Below, one piece after another: positions 32,174 through 41,544 of a stretch of DNA of 64,000 bases. Source of the stretch: Caproicibacterium argilliputei (GTDB taxonomy: Bacteria > Bacillota > Clostridia > Oscillospirales > Acutalibacteraceae); NCBI RefSeq assembly GCF_029211325.2, contig NZ_CP135996.1, positions 806,001-870,000 on the forward strand, in the 5' to 3' direction. Position numbers and translations under genes: made by a program. Under the pieces are notes generated by a model. It searched no databases and was not told where the DNA came from. It saw nothing but the letters and a program-made list of their open reading frames with translations. Positions within the stretch are counted from its first letter, which is position 1; each line of letters starts with the position of its first letter.

Positions 32174-33685
32174 TTGAACAGCAAAAGCATTCCGGTGCGC
32201 AAAGAGTCGGAACTGTACCCGGACTTTGGTGCGGAGATTCGTGCCTTGGATGAGCAGGGGGCAACACCGGAACTGGTGAGCCGGATTATTGAGCGGCACA
32301 AAGACTGTCGGGAACGCATGACTGCTTTGTACAGAAGATACGAGGTTCTGGACGGTCATGTGCCGATTTTTAACCGGCAGCCCCGCTTTGCAGAGGATGA
32401 AACAGCCATCAACAACCGTATCAGCAACGACTTTTTCGGGGAAATCTGCGACTTTAAAATTGGATATTTTGCTGGAAAACCCATTGCATACAGCTACAAC
32501 CGCAGCAAGGACAGCACAGAGGACACCGGCGGCGAAGAAGCGGTTGAGGAAATTGCAAAGGCGCTTTCGGACTTTGTGGCGCTCAACAATTTTCCCGATG
32601 TGGATATGGAACTGACGAAGTTTGCCACGGTCTGTGGTTACGCCGGTCGTCTGCTGTATTATGACACAGATGGGCAGGAACGGGTACGGTGTGTCAAGCC
32701 ATTCCAAGCGGCGATTCTGTCCCGTACCGGCGACATGACGCAGCCGGATTACGCCGTCTGGTATTATCCGGTCACGGATTTGAACGGCAGCACAAAGCTG
32801 CATGCAGAGTTTTACAGTGCCGGCCCGCTGCAGGTGTTTGAGGGGCAGCTTGGCGCGCTGGAAGAAACAGAACTCCCAGCAAAGCAGGCGGCAAATCTGT
32901 TTGAGCGCTGCCCGCTGCAAGGAGTCCCGAACAATCTGGAGATGCTGGGCGATGCCGAAAAGGTTCTACCGCTGATTGACGACTACGACCGTTCCCTTTC
33001 CGACCAGAGCAATGATGTGGAGAGCTTTGCAAGCGCCTATATGGTTTGGGACAACGTGCAGGCAGGCGATAAGGACATCGAGCGCGCGCAGAATTCCGGC
33101 ACCATCATCACGCGGTCGAAGGATGGCGGCAAGGTTTACTTTCTGACCAAAGATGGCGACAATACGCTGGCAAAGGAACATCTGGACCGGGTAGAGGACA
33201 ACATCTACCGTTTTTCCAAGACGCCGAACCTCAATGATGAGGCGTTCGGCACGGCCTCCGGCATTGCGTTGAAATTTCGGTTGACCGGCTTAGAAACCAA
33301 GTGCGGAATGTTTCAGGCGAAGATGCAGAGCGCGGCTACTTACCTGTTCCGCTGCCTGTCCACGGCATGGGCAAAGCGGCACCTTACGCTGGACCCGTTG
33401 GAGGTTGATCTCAAGTTCAGCCGCAATTTTCCACTGGATTTACTCAGCGAAGCACAGGCGGCACAGCAGATGATTGCCGCCGGTCTGCCGAAGCGTGTGG
33501 CATACAGCCTTGCATTCCCGGAGATTGACGATGTGGATGAGGTCATGCAGGAAATTGACGCGGAAAAAGACGACATTCCGCCGCTGGATGCAGAGGATGG
33601 GCAGGTGACAGAGGATGGCACGACCGACGATGGGCGAGCTGCAGAAGCTGCTAACGCAGGTGCGTCGGATCGCAGAACACCGTGA
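32174..33685 (+). CDS. Phage portal protein (SPP1 Gp6-like)
   Basis: 503 residues of the Phage_prot_Gp6 type: YEVLDGHVPIFNR, NNRISNDFFGEICDFKIGYFAGKPI, YRFSKTPNLNDEAFG and an acidic, low-complexity C-terminus. It forms the ring through which DNA enters the head. TTG start at 32174 behind GAGGTGAGAGGA. Its end overlaps the MuF gene by 71 bases. Confidence 0.93.
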   Translation: MNSKSIPVRKESELYPDFGAEIRALDEQGATPELVSRIIERHKDCRERMTALYRRYEVLDGHVPIFNRQPRFAEDETAINNRISNDFFGEICDFKIGYFAGKPIAYSYNRSKDSTEDTGGEEAVEEIAKALSDFVALNNFPDVDMELTKFATVCGYAGRLLYYDTDGQERVRCVKPFQAAILSRTGDMTQPDYAVWYYPVTDLNGSTKLHAEFYSAGPLQVFEGQLGALEETELPAKQAANLFERCPLQGVPNNLEMLGDAEKVLPLIDDYDRSLSDQSNDVESFASAYMVWDNVQAGDKDIERAQNSGTIITRSKDGGKVYFLTKDGDNTLAKEHLDRVEDNIYRFSKTPNLNDEAFGTASGIALKFRLTGLETKCGMFQAKMQSAATYLFRCLSTAWAKRHLTLDPLEVDLKFSRNFPLDLLSEAQAAQQMIAAGLPKRVAYSLAFPEIDDVDEVMQEIDAEKDDIPPLDAEDGQVTEDGTTDDGRAAEAANAGASDRRTP

Positions 33686-35207
33686 AAAGGGTTCCGAACA
33701 GGAGATACGCCGTACTTACCGGGATTTGCTGAAGGACCTGCGCGCTTTTTTGGGGGAACGCTATGAAAAGCTGGCGGAGGATGACAAGCTGGATTATGCA
33801 ATCTTGCAGCAGAAAGGCGAGTTCGCCCACTTTATTGAGGATGTGGAGAGGTTAGTGGTGCAGCACACCGAACCGGCTGCGCAGAGTATTCAGAAAGTCG
33901 TGGAAGATACCTATTCGCTGTGTTGGCAGGGCATGCAGGACGCGGTGAAGCAGTCTGTCGACGGTCAGCAGTTACATACCGCTTTGCAAGGTCTGCGCGG
34001 TGTTACACCGGAAGTTGTGAAGCAGGCGGTAAACAACCCGATTTCCGGTTTGACACTTACCACGCGCTTACAGAAGCACCGGCAGGATGTAATTTACGGC
34101 ATCAAGCAGCAAATCGGCATCGGGCTGACACAGGGTGACACTTACACAACCATGGCACGGCGGGTTGCGGGGGAAGTGGATGGCGACTACCAAAAGGCAG
34201 TGCGCATTGTCCGCACAGAAACGCATCGGGTGCGGGAAGCCGGGTTTCATGATGCTGCCGAGGAGGTTCACGAGTCAGCACAGCAGGTCGGGTACGGCAT
34301 GGCCAAGACCTGGCGCACGATGCTGGATGAACGTGTGCGCCCGCAGCACCGCTACAGGCGCGGCAAGCATTGGGTGACCGTCATTCGCGGGCCGTACAAC
34401 CATCAGAAGATGGAGGGTGTGACGGTTCCGGTTGACCAATCCTTTGACTTGGGCGGCGGCGTTACCACAAAAGCCCCGGGGCAGAGCGGCGTCGCCGGGC
34501 AGGATATTAACTGCCGGTGCTTCTTGGAGTACAACCTCAAAAAGTTGGAGAATGCGGAGGGTGAGCGGTCGGACAACATGGAAAGCGGCGTTCAATTGTA
34601 CAGGCCCGTTACGGTTGATACAGAAAATTTAGTGGATGTGCGGCGCGGCGCAAGGACGATTTCTTTACAACAAGTCACCTCTGCGCGCAACGAAGTATTC
34701 CTTTCTAAAGAAGTTCAGTTAAAGCCAAAGCAACTGCACACGCTTGACCGGTATGCGGAGAAAGCGGCAAAAGCGCTGCGTGTTTCCAATCAAACGAAAT
34801 TGCCACCCATTTATGTGATTTCCAATGCGGAAATGCAGACTACGGCGGTTGCGGCATATAGTCCCGTTAAAAATGTACTGTATATGACCGAAGAAACCTG
34901 CGACGCAGAGGCACTGTTGAAACTTCAGAAAAGCATGGCTTGCCCTGAAAATCCATGCAGCACCATCTTGCATGAACTGATTCATTGGCAGGATGCCGAG
35001 GCTTATAGGAAAGTACACGGTGAAATAGTCGATTACCAAAAGTACATAGAATACGTCAATGAAAAAGCACGCAAGGCGCTTGAAAAGCTGAAAGAATCAG
35101 GCTATAATATTGATGAGATTAGTATGTACGCATCAAATGAGTATTCGCGAGACAATTTTGCGGAGCCCTATACGGAATACCGCGTGAAGCAACTTTTGAA
35201 GGAGTGA
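33615..35207 (+). CDS. MuF-type minor head protein fused to a C-terminal zincin-like peptidase domain
   Basis: 530 residues. About 1-310 is the SPP1 gp7/MuF head-morphogenesis domain (RIVRTETHRVREAGFHDAA, WRTMLDERVRPQHR, then QDINCRCFLEY). From about 330 the sequence becomes A+T richer and unrelated; it holds CSTILHELIHWQDAEAY, a zinc metallopeptidase HExxH motif near residue 455, and ends NFAEPYTEYRVKQLL. MuF proteins carrying such C-terminal effectors are known as phage-delivered polymorphic toxins. The target here is unknown; the short gene that follows could be protective. Confidence 0.85.
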   Translation: MARPTMGELQKLLTQVRRIAEHREKGSEQEIRRTYRDLLKDLRAFLGERYEKLAEDDKLDYAILQQKGEFAHFIEDVERLVVQHTEPAAQSIQKVVEDTYSLCWQGMQDAVKQSVDGQQLHTALQGLRGVTPEVVKQAVNNPISGLTLTTRLQKHRQDVIYGIKQQIGIGLTQGDTYTTMARRVAGEVDGDYQKAVRIVRTETHRVREAGFHDAAEEVHESAQQVGYGMAKTWRTMLDERVRPQHRYRRGKHWVTVIRGPYNHQKMEGVTVPVDQSFDLGGGVTTKAPGQSGVAGQDINCRCFLEYNLKKLENAEGERSDNMESGVQLYRPVTVDTENLVDVRRGARTISLQQVTSARNEVFLSKEVQLKPKQLHTLDRYAEKAAKALRVSNQTKLPPIYVISNAEMQTTAVAAYSPVKNVLYMTEETCDAEALLKLQKSMACPENPCSTILHELIHWQDAEAYRKVHGEIVDYQKYIEYVNEKARKALEKLKESGYNIDEISMYASNEYSRDNFAEPYTEYRVKQLLKE

Positions 35208-35211
35208 TAAT

Positions 35212-35382
35212 ATGCGTCTATATACAGATAGAGAAAAAATTTTGGCGGAGATGTGCAGACCATATTACGCGAAGAATAAGCCGGGAATTATAGAGTCGGC
35301 TCCGCCGGAGATTAAAAAAGCCTTTGAAGAATTCCTTAGAATTGGGAAGGAAGAAAACGCAAAATACGCAGCCCTGATGTAA
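35212..35382 (+). CDS. 56-residue protein after the MuF gene, unknown
   Basis: Begins MRLYTDREKILAEMCRPYYA behind AAGGAGTGA, two bases after the MuF stop, and ends at TAA 35380-35382. Soluble, charged, A+T rich like the MuF effector domain. Position suits an inhibitor or immunity protein of that domain, but this is inference. Confidence 0.6.
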   Translation: MRLYTDREKILAEMCRPYYAKNKPGIIESAPPEIKKAFEEFLRIGKEENAKYAALM

Positions 35383-35395
35383 GAAAGGAATGCTA

Positions 35396-35710
35396 ATGGA
35401 CAATTTTCGTATTCTCTATAAAATCCTGCGCATCTTAGAAAAAGCCATGGATGTAGAAGAATTCGATTCCTCCACAATTTCAGCTGAAAGTTTAAAAATC
35501 AGCGAAGCACGGTGGTGCAACCTGATGGAGATGCTTTCAGATGAGGGCTATGTGAAAGGGGTTCATGTTTCGAGGTCTTTGGATAATGAGGTGCTCGTTT
35601 CAGTGTCCAACCCGCGAATTACATTGAAAGGTCTTGAATATCTGCAGGAAAACAGTTTGATGAAAAAAGCAGCAAACCTTGCAAAGGGTGTCGCTGATAT
35701 AATTCCGTAA
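35396..35710 (+). CDS. YjcQ-family phage protein
   Basis: 104 residues: MDNFRILYKILRILEKAMD, a winged-helix-like middle and LKGLEYLQENSLMKKAANLAKGVADIIP, matching the YjcQ family of small phage and Bacillus proteins of unknown role. AAAGGA lies seven bases before the ATG at 35396; an ATG at 35390 is in frame. Its A+T content is close to the two genes before it, so the three may have arrived together. Confidence 0.75.
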   Translation: MDNFRILYKILRILEKAMDVEEFDSSTISAESLKISEARWCNLMEMLSDEGYVKGVHVSRSLDNEVLVSVSNPRITLKGLEYLQENSLMKKAANLAKGVADIIP

Positions 35711-35740
35711 GCCGCCCGGCAGCAGCCCGGCGGTATTTTT
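35711..35740 (+). terminator. Weak terminator between accessory genes and scaffold
   Basis: CCGCC (35712-35716) and GGCGG (35729-35733) can pair with extra G-C contacts, followed by five T. It separates the MuF-side accessory genes from the highly expressed capsid genes. Confidence 0.45.
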
Positions 35741-35815
35741 ATACCCAAAACGTCCTGAGCAAGACGCTAAAAGGCTCCTTTGCCATGCAAATTTTTAACA
35801 AGGAGGTAGTTTTTA

Positions 35816-36430
35816 ATGGCAGAAGAAACAGCGGCCGCACAGGCGGCAGGAATAGAGCCCGCAGCCACTTTGGAGCAGGCACCGCCCGCGGCAAAAGAAA
35901 CGGATAAACCTGCGGACAGTAAAGGGCAGGACGACTCCGCTGCTATCAGTACCCGCCTTACCGCGGCGGAAAAACTGGCGCGGCAGTCCGCGGAGGAAAA
36001 CAAAACACTCCGGGAGGAATTAGACAAGCTGCGCCGGGCGCACCTGTCTGACGAGGAACTGCGGGAAGATGACCGGAAGCGGAAAGACGAGGAACTGACT
36101 GAGCGGGAAAGCAAGCTTCGGGAGTCAGAAAACCGCTTCTACACTGTGCAGGCACTCAAAAAAGCAGGGTTGGACGATGGCAGTGAAAATTCGCTGAAAC
36201 TGGTGGATTTGATTACTGGCGGTGCACCGCAGGACCAGGGCGGCATTGACACGCGCATTAAGGCGGTCAGCGTATGGCTCAAACAGCACGATAAGGAGCT
36301 AACTGACAAACTCTTTAAGGCAAACGGCCGTACACCCGGCGAGGGAAGCAGTAGCACTGCCGGTGCTTCCGGACTCGGCGTTCGCGCGGCGCAGCGGTAT
36401 GCGCAGAAATTACATTTAGGAGGCAAGTAA
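35816..36430 (+). CDS. Phage scaffolding protein (DUF4355-like)
   Basis: 204 residues: disordered Ala/Glu-rich N-terminus, long coiled coil (about 55-115, RLTAAEKLARQSAEENKTLREELDKL region), then AGLDDGSENSLKLVDLITG and a Gly/Ser-rich end. This is the usual build of scaffolds before capsid E genes. AAGGAGG precedes the ATG. Confidence 0.85.
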   Translation: MAEETAAAQAAGIEPAATLEQAPPAAKETDKPADSKGQDDSAAISTRLTAAEKLARQSAEENKTLREELDKLRRAHLSDEELREDDRKRKDEELTERESKLRESENRFYTVQALKKAGLDDGSENSLKLVDLITGGAPQDQGGIDTRIKAVSVWLKQHDKELTDKLFKANGRTPGEGSSSTAGASGLGVRAAQRYAQKLHLGGK

Positions 36431-36431
36431 T

Positions 36432-36824
36432 ATGGCAGACACAGCAACCGGTGGATATTTCAGTTCTGAATCCACCACAACAGCCCCAAACTTCCTTGGC
36501 GGTGAAGTTGGGCTGATTACAAAAACGTGCCAGGTACCGGCGGCACTCGGTGTACAGGACGGCAGCCGGAAGTATGTGGCGGGCGGTACGATTTTACCCG
36601 CCAATGATGCGACGGCCAAAGGCGTTTTGCTGCAGGATGAGGACGTGACAGACGGGGACCGCATTGGTTCCATGATTACCTCCGGCCACCTGCTGGGGAA
36701 TATGCTCCCGACCGTGCCCAGCGCAGCGGCTGTTACTGCTTTGCAGGCGCAGGGGTTATATTTTGATGATATGACTGCTTCAGGAGGTACTACAAGCGGG
36801 AGCAGTTCGACTGGAGGGAAATAA
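36432..36824 (+). CDS. Probable head decoration protein
   Basis: 130 residues with VAGGTILPANDATAKGVLLQDEDVTDGD, typical of phage lambda D-like/ DUF2190-like decoration proteins, and a Gly/Ser/Thr tail. Lies between scaffold and major capsid, the usual place. Confidence 0.75.
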   Translation: MADTATGGYFSSESTTTAPNFLGGEVGLITKTCQVPAALGVQDGSRKYVAGGTILPANDATAKGVLLQDEDVTDGDRIGSMITSGHLLGNMLPTVPSAAAVTALQAQGLYFDDMTASGGTTSGSSSTGGK

Positions 36825-36826
36825 TT

Positions 36827-37855
36827 ATGAATTTGATGGAAGCAATCACAGACAAGGATTTGCTGGATTTTTCGCAGAATTTCAGCGTTGCCCGCAGTTA
36901 CACCGGTGACACGCTGTTTCCGGATGTGAAAACGGAACACCTGCAGGCGGAATATTTCCGCTTGGCGGATGAGCCGAACCTGCCGACGCTTGCGATGGTG
37001 CACGGTTTTGATACCGAAGCGGCAATCGGCAGCCGAAAGAATCTGGAACACATGACCGTTGAAAAGTTGCTGATTAAAGAGAAGTTGAACCTCTCCGAAC
37101 GGATGCGTTTGCTGCTGGATCATGGTGTAAAGGAAACGGCTCTGATTGACAGCCTGTTCGACGATATGGGGAATTTGGCGGAAACCGTAAAAGCCCGCAC
37201 GGAAGCCATGAAGATGGAAGCGCTCCAGACCGGCAAAGTGACCGTCAATGAAAACGGCGTCAATCTGGCGATGGACTATGGTGTGCCGAAAGCAAATGTA
37301 GTTACTGCAGACTGGTCTAATGCGGATGCGGATATTCTTGGCATCCTGCAAACATGGATTGACCTGGGAGCAGACAAGGGGCAGGCTCTTAGCAAGGGTG
37401 TGACGTCCACGAAAATCATGAGGGCAATCCAGAAAAATGCGAATATCCAGAAAGCAATCCATGGCACCGCGGGCGTTGGCGTGTTTACGTCAGCGCAACA
37501 GGTCAATGAGCTGCTGTCCGCGATGTTTGGTGGTCTGACACTTACGGTGGATGATGAACGGTATTCTACAAGTCCCGATAAGAACGGCAAACGTACCAGC
37601 AAGCGTTTCTTTGCGGAAAATGCGCTGACACTTTTTGCACCCGAAAACAACGGTACCGTTGGCACCGGCCTTTGGGGTGTCACGCCGGAGGAAGAAGTTA
37701 GTGGTCCGTACAGCGAAAAGTCTGCAAAGCAGTTTATTACTCTGTCCCGCTGGAAAACGGCAGACCCGGTCGCAACATGGACAAAAGCATCTGGCTTATT
37801 CATTCCGGTTCTTCCGAACCCGAACGGGCTGGTATGTGCAACGATTACTGTTTAA
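36827..37855 (+). CDS. Major capsid protein (capsid E family)
   Basis: 342 residues; NFSVARSYTGDTLFPDVKTEHLQ near the N-terminus and the C-terminal WTKASGLFIPVLPNPNGLVCATI match phage major capsid protein E (HK97-fold). Two bases after the decoration gene, so expressed together. Confidence 0.92.
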   Translation: MNLMEAITDKDLLDFSQNFSVARSYTGDTLFPDVKTEHLQAEYFRLADEPNLPTLAMVHGFDTEAAIGSRKNLEHMTVEKLLIKEKLNLSERMRLLLDHGVKETALIDSLFDDMGNLAETVKARTEAMKMEALQTGKVTVNENGVNLAMDYGVPKANVVTADWSNADADILGILQTWIDLGADKGQALSKGVTSTKIMRAIQKNANIQKAIHGTAGVGVFTSAQQVNELLSAMFGGLTLTVDDERYSTSPDKNGKRTSKRFFAENALTLFAPENNGTVGTGLWGVTPEEEVSGPYSEKSAKQFITLSRWKTADPVATWTKASGLFIPVLPNPNGLVCATITV

Positions 37856-37874
37856 TTAAAGGAGGACTTTTATC

Positions 37875-38291
37875 ATGGCTTACACACCTACGGATTGGAA
37901 GAATGGCGATATCATCACTGCTGACCGGCTGAATAAACTGGAGCAGGGCGTCAGCAATGAGCAGATCGGCCCGCAGGGCCCGAAAGGCGACACTGGCGAG
38001 GCCGGCAAGGACGGCGTAACGCCGCAGCTGCAAAGTAACGGCACCGAGATTCAGGTATCCACGGATAACGGCGGCACTTTTAAAACGCTGGTAGCACTTT
38101 CTACGCTGACAGGGCCCCAGGGGGCTGCAGGCGCTGACGGTAAAGACGGCAAGGATGGGAAAGACGCAACGATTACCCCTGCTGCCGCAGTTGCAGACGT
38201 TGCAGAGGGTGCCGATGCGGATGCCCTGCGTACAACCGTCAACGCGCTGCTGGCGAATCTGCGGGCAGCGGGGCTGCTGGCAAGCGCATGA
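37875..38291 (+). CDS. Short collagen-like structural protein (possible head fibre)
   Basis: 138 residues. Gly-X-Y triplets appear in GPQGPKGDTGEAGKDG and GPQGAAGADGKDGKDGKD, around a small beta segment. Phage head fibres of this kind form trimeric collagen-like stalks. Behind AAAGGAGG, directly after the capsid gene. Confidence 0.75.
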   Translation: MAYTPTDWKNGDIITADRLNKLEQGVSNEQIGPQGPKGDTGEAGKDGVTPQLQSNGTEIQVSTDNGGTFKTLVALSTLTGPQGAAGADGKDGKDGKDATITPAAAVADVAEGADADALRTTVNALLANLRAAGLLASA

Positions 38292-38653
38292 CTGCGGATG
38301 AGTGGAGCGCTGCAGGCATTCCGCTCCCGGACGAGCAGCCGGAAACGCTGCTGATGACAGACGCAGCGCTGGGGTGGATTGCAGAGCATACTACGCTCGA
38401 CGTGGAGAATCCGCAAGGCCTACCGGCCAGTGCAAAGCTATTTGTGCTGAAATATCTGGAGGTCATGCAGCTTAGTGCAGGCGTGACGGCTGAAACCATC
38501 GGCGGCGGTGCGGGAACGAACCTGTCCCAGAGTTTTGACACAGCATCCAAAAGCGATTTGTTGGCGCAGTATGCTGCGGAACTACTGGGTACGAATTTAA
38601 AGGCAGATGTACATTTTGTATCCGCAAAAGGTAGGTGGCGGCCATGCCGGTAG
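38288..38653 (+). CDS. Head-tail connector (adaptor) protein
   Basis: 121 residues, helical (TDAALGWIAEHTTLDV, PASAKLFVLKYLEVM) as in gp6/gp15-type adaptors. Overlaps the gene before by 4 bases and the next by 10. Assignment rests mainly on position. Confidence 0.65.
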   Translation: MTADEWSAAGIPLPDEQPETLLMTDAALGWIAEHTTLDVENPQGLPASAKLFVLKYLEVMQLSAGVTAETIGGGAGTNLSQSFDTASKSDLLAQYAAELLGTNLKADVHFVSAKGRWRPCR

Positions 38654-39141
38654 TTTGGAAGACTGTGAAAAACGACTTTCCCAAAATGGAAGCGGCTGTG
38701 AAAAATTTAAACGACCGCTCCGTTGAAGTCAGCTCCAAAGGGGAAAATGCGTGGCTTGCAGGGATTCATGAGTACGGCTGCCACATCAAAGTGACAGAGA
38801 AAATGCGTGCCTGGTTTGCGCGCAATGGCTATCCGCTGAAAAAGACAACTACAGAGATAGTCATCCCGGAGCGCTCCTTCCTGCGGGCTGGTTTTGACGA
38901 ATATGCTGAGGATGTCGTGGACGTGTACGAAGATGCATTGGGCAATACCCTTGGCGGTACAATGCCGGTCGAACTGTTTTTGCAGGGAATTGGCTTAGAA
39001 CTGGCGACAAAAATCAAGAAGTACGCGCGTGATCTTTCCAGCCCGCCGGACAGCCGCATGACCACTGAGCGCAAGGGCAGCAGCAATCCTCTGGTGGACA
39101 CCGGCAGCATGATTGAGTCGATTAGCTATGAGGTGAAGTGA
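38644..39141 (+). CDS. Phage head-tail joining protein, HK97 gp10-like
   Basis: 165 residues. WLAGIHEYGCHIKV, PERSFLRAGFDEYAEDV and the ending GSSNPLVDTGSMIESISYEV are typical of gp10/neck proteins of Firmicutes phages. ATG at 38644 follows AGGTGG. Confidence 0.8.
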   Translation: MPVVWKTVKNDFPKMEAAVKNLNDRSVEVSSKGENAWLAGIHEYGCHIKVTEKMRAWFARNGYPLKKTTTEIVIPERSFLRAGFDEYAEDVVDVYEDALGNTLGGTMPVELFLQGIGLELATKIKKYARDLSSPPDSRMTTERKGSSNPLVDTGSMIESISYEVK

Positions 39142-39145
39142 AGTA

Positions 39146-39520
39146 ATGGCAAAACTGTTTGACTTTGCCCGACTCATCAAGAAGTATGCGGATGTATTTA
39201 CCTTTCAGGGTGCTGTCGCCGGCGGCAGTTACAAGGGCGGTCAGTGGGTGCCGGGCGCGCCGCCGGAACCGGTGAAACTGCAGGGAGCCATTATGCCGCT
39301 TTCGGAGCAGCGTGTCTATCAGTCCGGCGGCACCTATACCACACAGGATAGGCAGCTGTATTTGTACCGTCCGCTGCCGGATGCACTGGACGGAGCGAAA
39401 GTGGGGTATCAGGGGCACACCTACAGTGTGGAACAGGATGTTGACTGGAGCGCCTATGCGGACGTGTATGCATATGTTTTAAGGCGGGTGAGCAAGTTTG
39501 AAAAGTCTGCGGGAAATTGA
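39146..39520 (+). CDS. Head closure / stopper-like protein
   Basis: 124 residues, beta-rich (GAIMPLSEQRVYQSGGTYTTQDRQLYLY, YQGHTYSVEQDVDWS), the normal pattern of phage head-closure proteins at this place between connector and tail terminator. Confidence 0.7.
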   Translation: MAKLFDFARLIKKYADVFTFQGAVAGGSYKGGQWVPGAPPEPVKLQGAIMPLSEQRVYQSGGTYTTQDRQLYLYRPLPDALDGAKVGYQGHTYSVEQDVDWSAYADVYAYVLRRVSKFEKSAGN

Positions 39521-39962
39521 AGCAGCTGTTGCGGACGGTTTGCAGGTATATCTGAAATGCCCGGTCATCCGTTCGAACCAGACGGCACCGGTACCACCGT
39601 ATCCGTATGTGTCCTACACGATTACCACACCGGTACAATCCGGCGGAACATGGGCGACCGGGGAGGATGGCCGGCAATTTATCGACTTGCCGCAGGTGTG
39701 GAGCTTTACGGTGCAGGCGGCTGATGATATGCAGGCGCTGCAGCTGGCGATGGACGCTTTCCAGTGGTTTGACACAGAAGCAGGGCATTTTTACTTGAAG
39801 CAAAATGAAATTGCGGTGCAGCGCGTGGGAAGCATCGGAAACCGGGACAATCTGCTTTCCATCGAGTACGAATACCGAAAAGGTTTTGACGTGACGTTCC
39901 TGCTGCGATATTACACGAAGCAGAGCGTGACAGAGATTAACGGAACGATTGATACCATTTGA
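39498..39962 (+). CDS. Tail terminator protein
   Basis: 154 residues beginning at TTG 39498 and overlapping the previous gene by 23 bases. PPYPYVSYTITTP and the central alternating helices/strands fit LIC12298/gpU-like tail completion proteins placed just before the sheath gene. Confidence 0.72.
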   Translation: MKSLREIEAAVADGLQVYLKCPVIRSNQTAPVPPYPYVSYTITTPVQSGGTWATGEDGRQFIDLPQVWSFTVQAADDMQALQLAMDAFQWFDTEAGHFYLKQNEIAVQRVGSIGNRDNLLSIEYEYRKGFDVTFLLRYYTKQSVTEINGTIDTI

Positions 39963-39976
39963 GAAGGAGGCCAATT

Positions 39977-41080
39977 ATGGCAGATACAAAAGTGGGAACT
40001 GCAAAAGTCGGCGCGTCCGCTGTCGGCGCGGTAAGCGCCGGGAACGTGACATCCAGTGATATTAAAGTGCAGCTCTCCTTGGTAAAGGCAGTCGGGAAGT
40101 CGGGGTTTGGTATCCCGCTGATTCTGGCTGGAGGGCAGGATCAAGAAATTCCCTACACGGAATGTCTGGATCTGGACGAAGTGCGTGCAGTCTGCGGCGT
40201 AAACAGCGTGATTTATACGGCGGCGGCGTTGATGCTGGCACAGAGTACAGAGCGCTTTAAAATTGCGGTGCGTGCCGTGACCGGAAAAAGCGCGGAGGAA
40301 ATTCCAAACCTGCTGGGGAAGGATTGGCGGCAGCTGGTTGTGCCGACGGAGGGAGCCGATGGGGAAAGTACCGTGGAGGAACTTTCAGATGTTGTTGAAG
40401 CAACTGACCGGATGTATTTTGCAACGGTGCGCGACTTGAACACGGTGCCGGAGGCAGCCTATTCAGGCATTCAGGACGGTCAGCCTGCACAGATTGCACG
40501 GGATCGTACAGTCGGGTTTTATTATCCACAGAAGGGCGTTTACGCCACTGCAGCGCTGGTTGGTAAGATTGCGCAGAAGCAGCCGGGCACTTACACCTGC
40601 AAGAACTTGATTTTGGATAATTTGCAACCACTAGAGTTGGACGACACTATGGTGCAGTCTGTGCAGGATAAAGGCTGTCTGACTTTTGTTACCAAGGCGG
40701 GCGACAACGTGACAACTGAGGGGAAAACCATTGGCGGCGAGTACATCGACATTGTAGACGGTAAGGACTACATTATTTACCGGATTCAGCACGACAGCCA
40801 GAAGATTCTCAATCAGTCGGACAAGGTGCCGTACAACGACAATGGCATTGCGCAGTTGGAAGCTGCCTGCGTCGGCGTTATGAAAGACTGCTATGGGGAC
40901 GGCAATCTGATTATCGCCACCGGCGATGACGGAAAGCCCGCCTACACGGTGCAGTATGGAAAGCTGTCGCAGACCAGCGCTGCGGAGCGGGCCAACCGGC
41001 ACTATTCGCTCGGGCGGTTCAGCTTCAGTTTGCTGGGCGCAATCCATAGCGCTGACGTAAACGGCAGCATTATTATTTAA
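39977..41080 (+). CDS. Phage tail sheath protein
   Basis: 367 residues; PLILAGGQDQEIPYTECLDLDEV, the middle AALVGKIAQKQPGTYTCKNL and the ending GRFSFSLLGAIHSADVNGSIII match contractile tail sheath proteins. AAGGAGG precedes ATG 39977. Its presence defines the phage as a myovirus. Confidence 0.87.
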   Translation: MADTKVGTAKVGASAVGAVSAGNVTSSDIKVQLSLVKAVGKSGFGIPLILAGGQDQEIPYTECLDLDEVRAVCGVNSVIYTAAALMLAQSTERFKIAVRAVTGKSAEEIPNLLGKDWRQLVVPTEGADGESTVEELSDVVEATDRMYFATVRDLNTVPEAAYSGIQDGQPAQIARDRTVGFYYPQKGVYATAALVGKIAQKQPGTYTCKNLILDNLQPLELDDTMVQSVQDKGCLTFVTKAGDNVTTEGKTIGGEYIDIVDGKDYIIYRIQHDSQKILNQSDKVPYNDNGIAQLEAACVGVMKDCYGDGNLIIATGDDGKPAYTVQYGKLSQTSAAERANRHYSLGRFSFSLLGAIHSADVNGSIII

Positions 41081-41094
41081 GAGGAGGGACGAGA

Positions 41095-41493
41095 ATGTAC
41101 ACTGTATATGACCCGAAAGACAGTACCGTCACAGTCGGCGGCATATTGATTACCGGCTTTGGTGACGATATGATTTCCGGTGAAAAGAACGAAGATGCGA
41201 TTGACCCGGAGGTCGGCGCGCAGGGGGATGTGGTTGCAAATGTTTCTAATAACAATCTCGGAAAGGTAACGCTTTCCGTGCAGGTCGGCTGTCCGCAGTA
41301 TGCGTACCTGTTGGGGCTGGCCGCATCGCATGAGGCAGTGCCCGTATGGGCGGTTAACAAATCCATCAAAGAACGCTTCGGCGGGCAGCAGGCTATGCTG
41401 ACAAAGTTTCCGGATGTGAAGAACGCTTCCAAAGCGGAAGCCCGGTCGTTTGTATTCACTGTTTTTGACTATGTAGTCGAATCGACCGATTAA
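41095..41493 (+). CDS. Tail tube protein
   Basis: 132 residues; TVTVGGILITGFGDDMISGEKNEDA and GKVTLSVQVGCPQYAYL fit the DUF3277-type tube proteins that follow sheath genes. Forms the inner tube. Confidence 0.85.
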   Translation: MYTVYDPKDSTVTVGGILITGFGDDMISGEKNEDAIDPEVGAQGDVVANVSNNNLGKVTLSVQVGCPQYAYLLGLAASHEAVPVWAVNKSIKERFGGQQAMLTKFPDVKNASKAEARSFVFTVFDYVVESTD

Positions 41494-41497
41494 CAGA

Positions 41498-41520
41498 GCC
41501 GCTTTTGGGCGGTATTTTTT
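41498..41520 (+). terminator. Attenuating terminator after the tube gene
   Basis: GCCGC (41498-41502) and GCGGT (41509-41513) can pair around a TTTTGG loop, followed by six T. A weak stop here would keep sheath and tube abundant and the next gene lower. Confidence 0.5.
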
Positions 41521-41544
41521 ATATTCAAATGGAGGTAATTTTAT

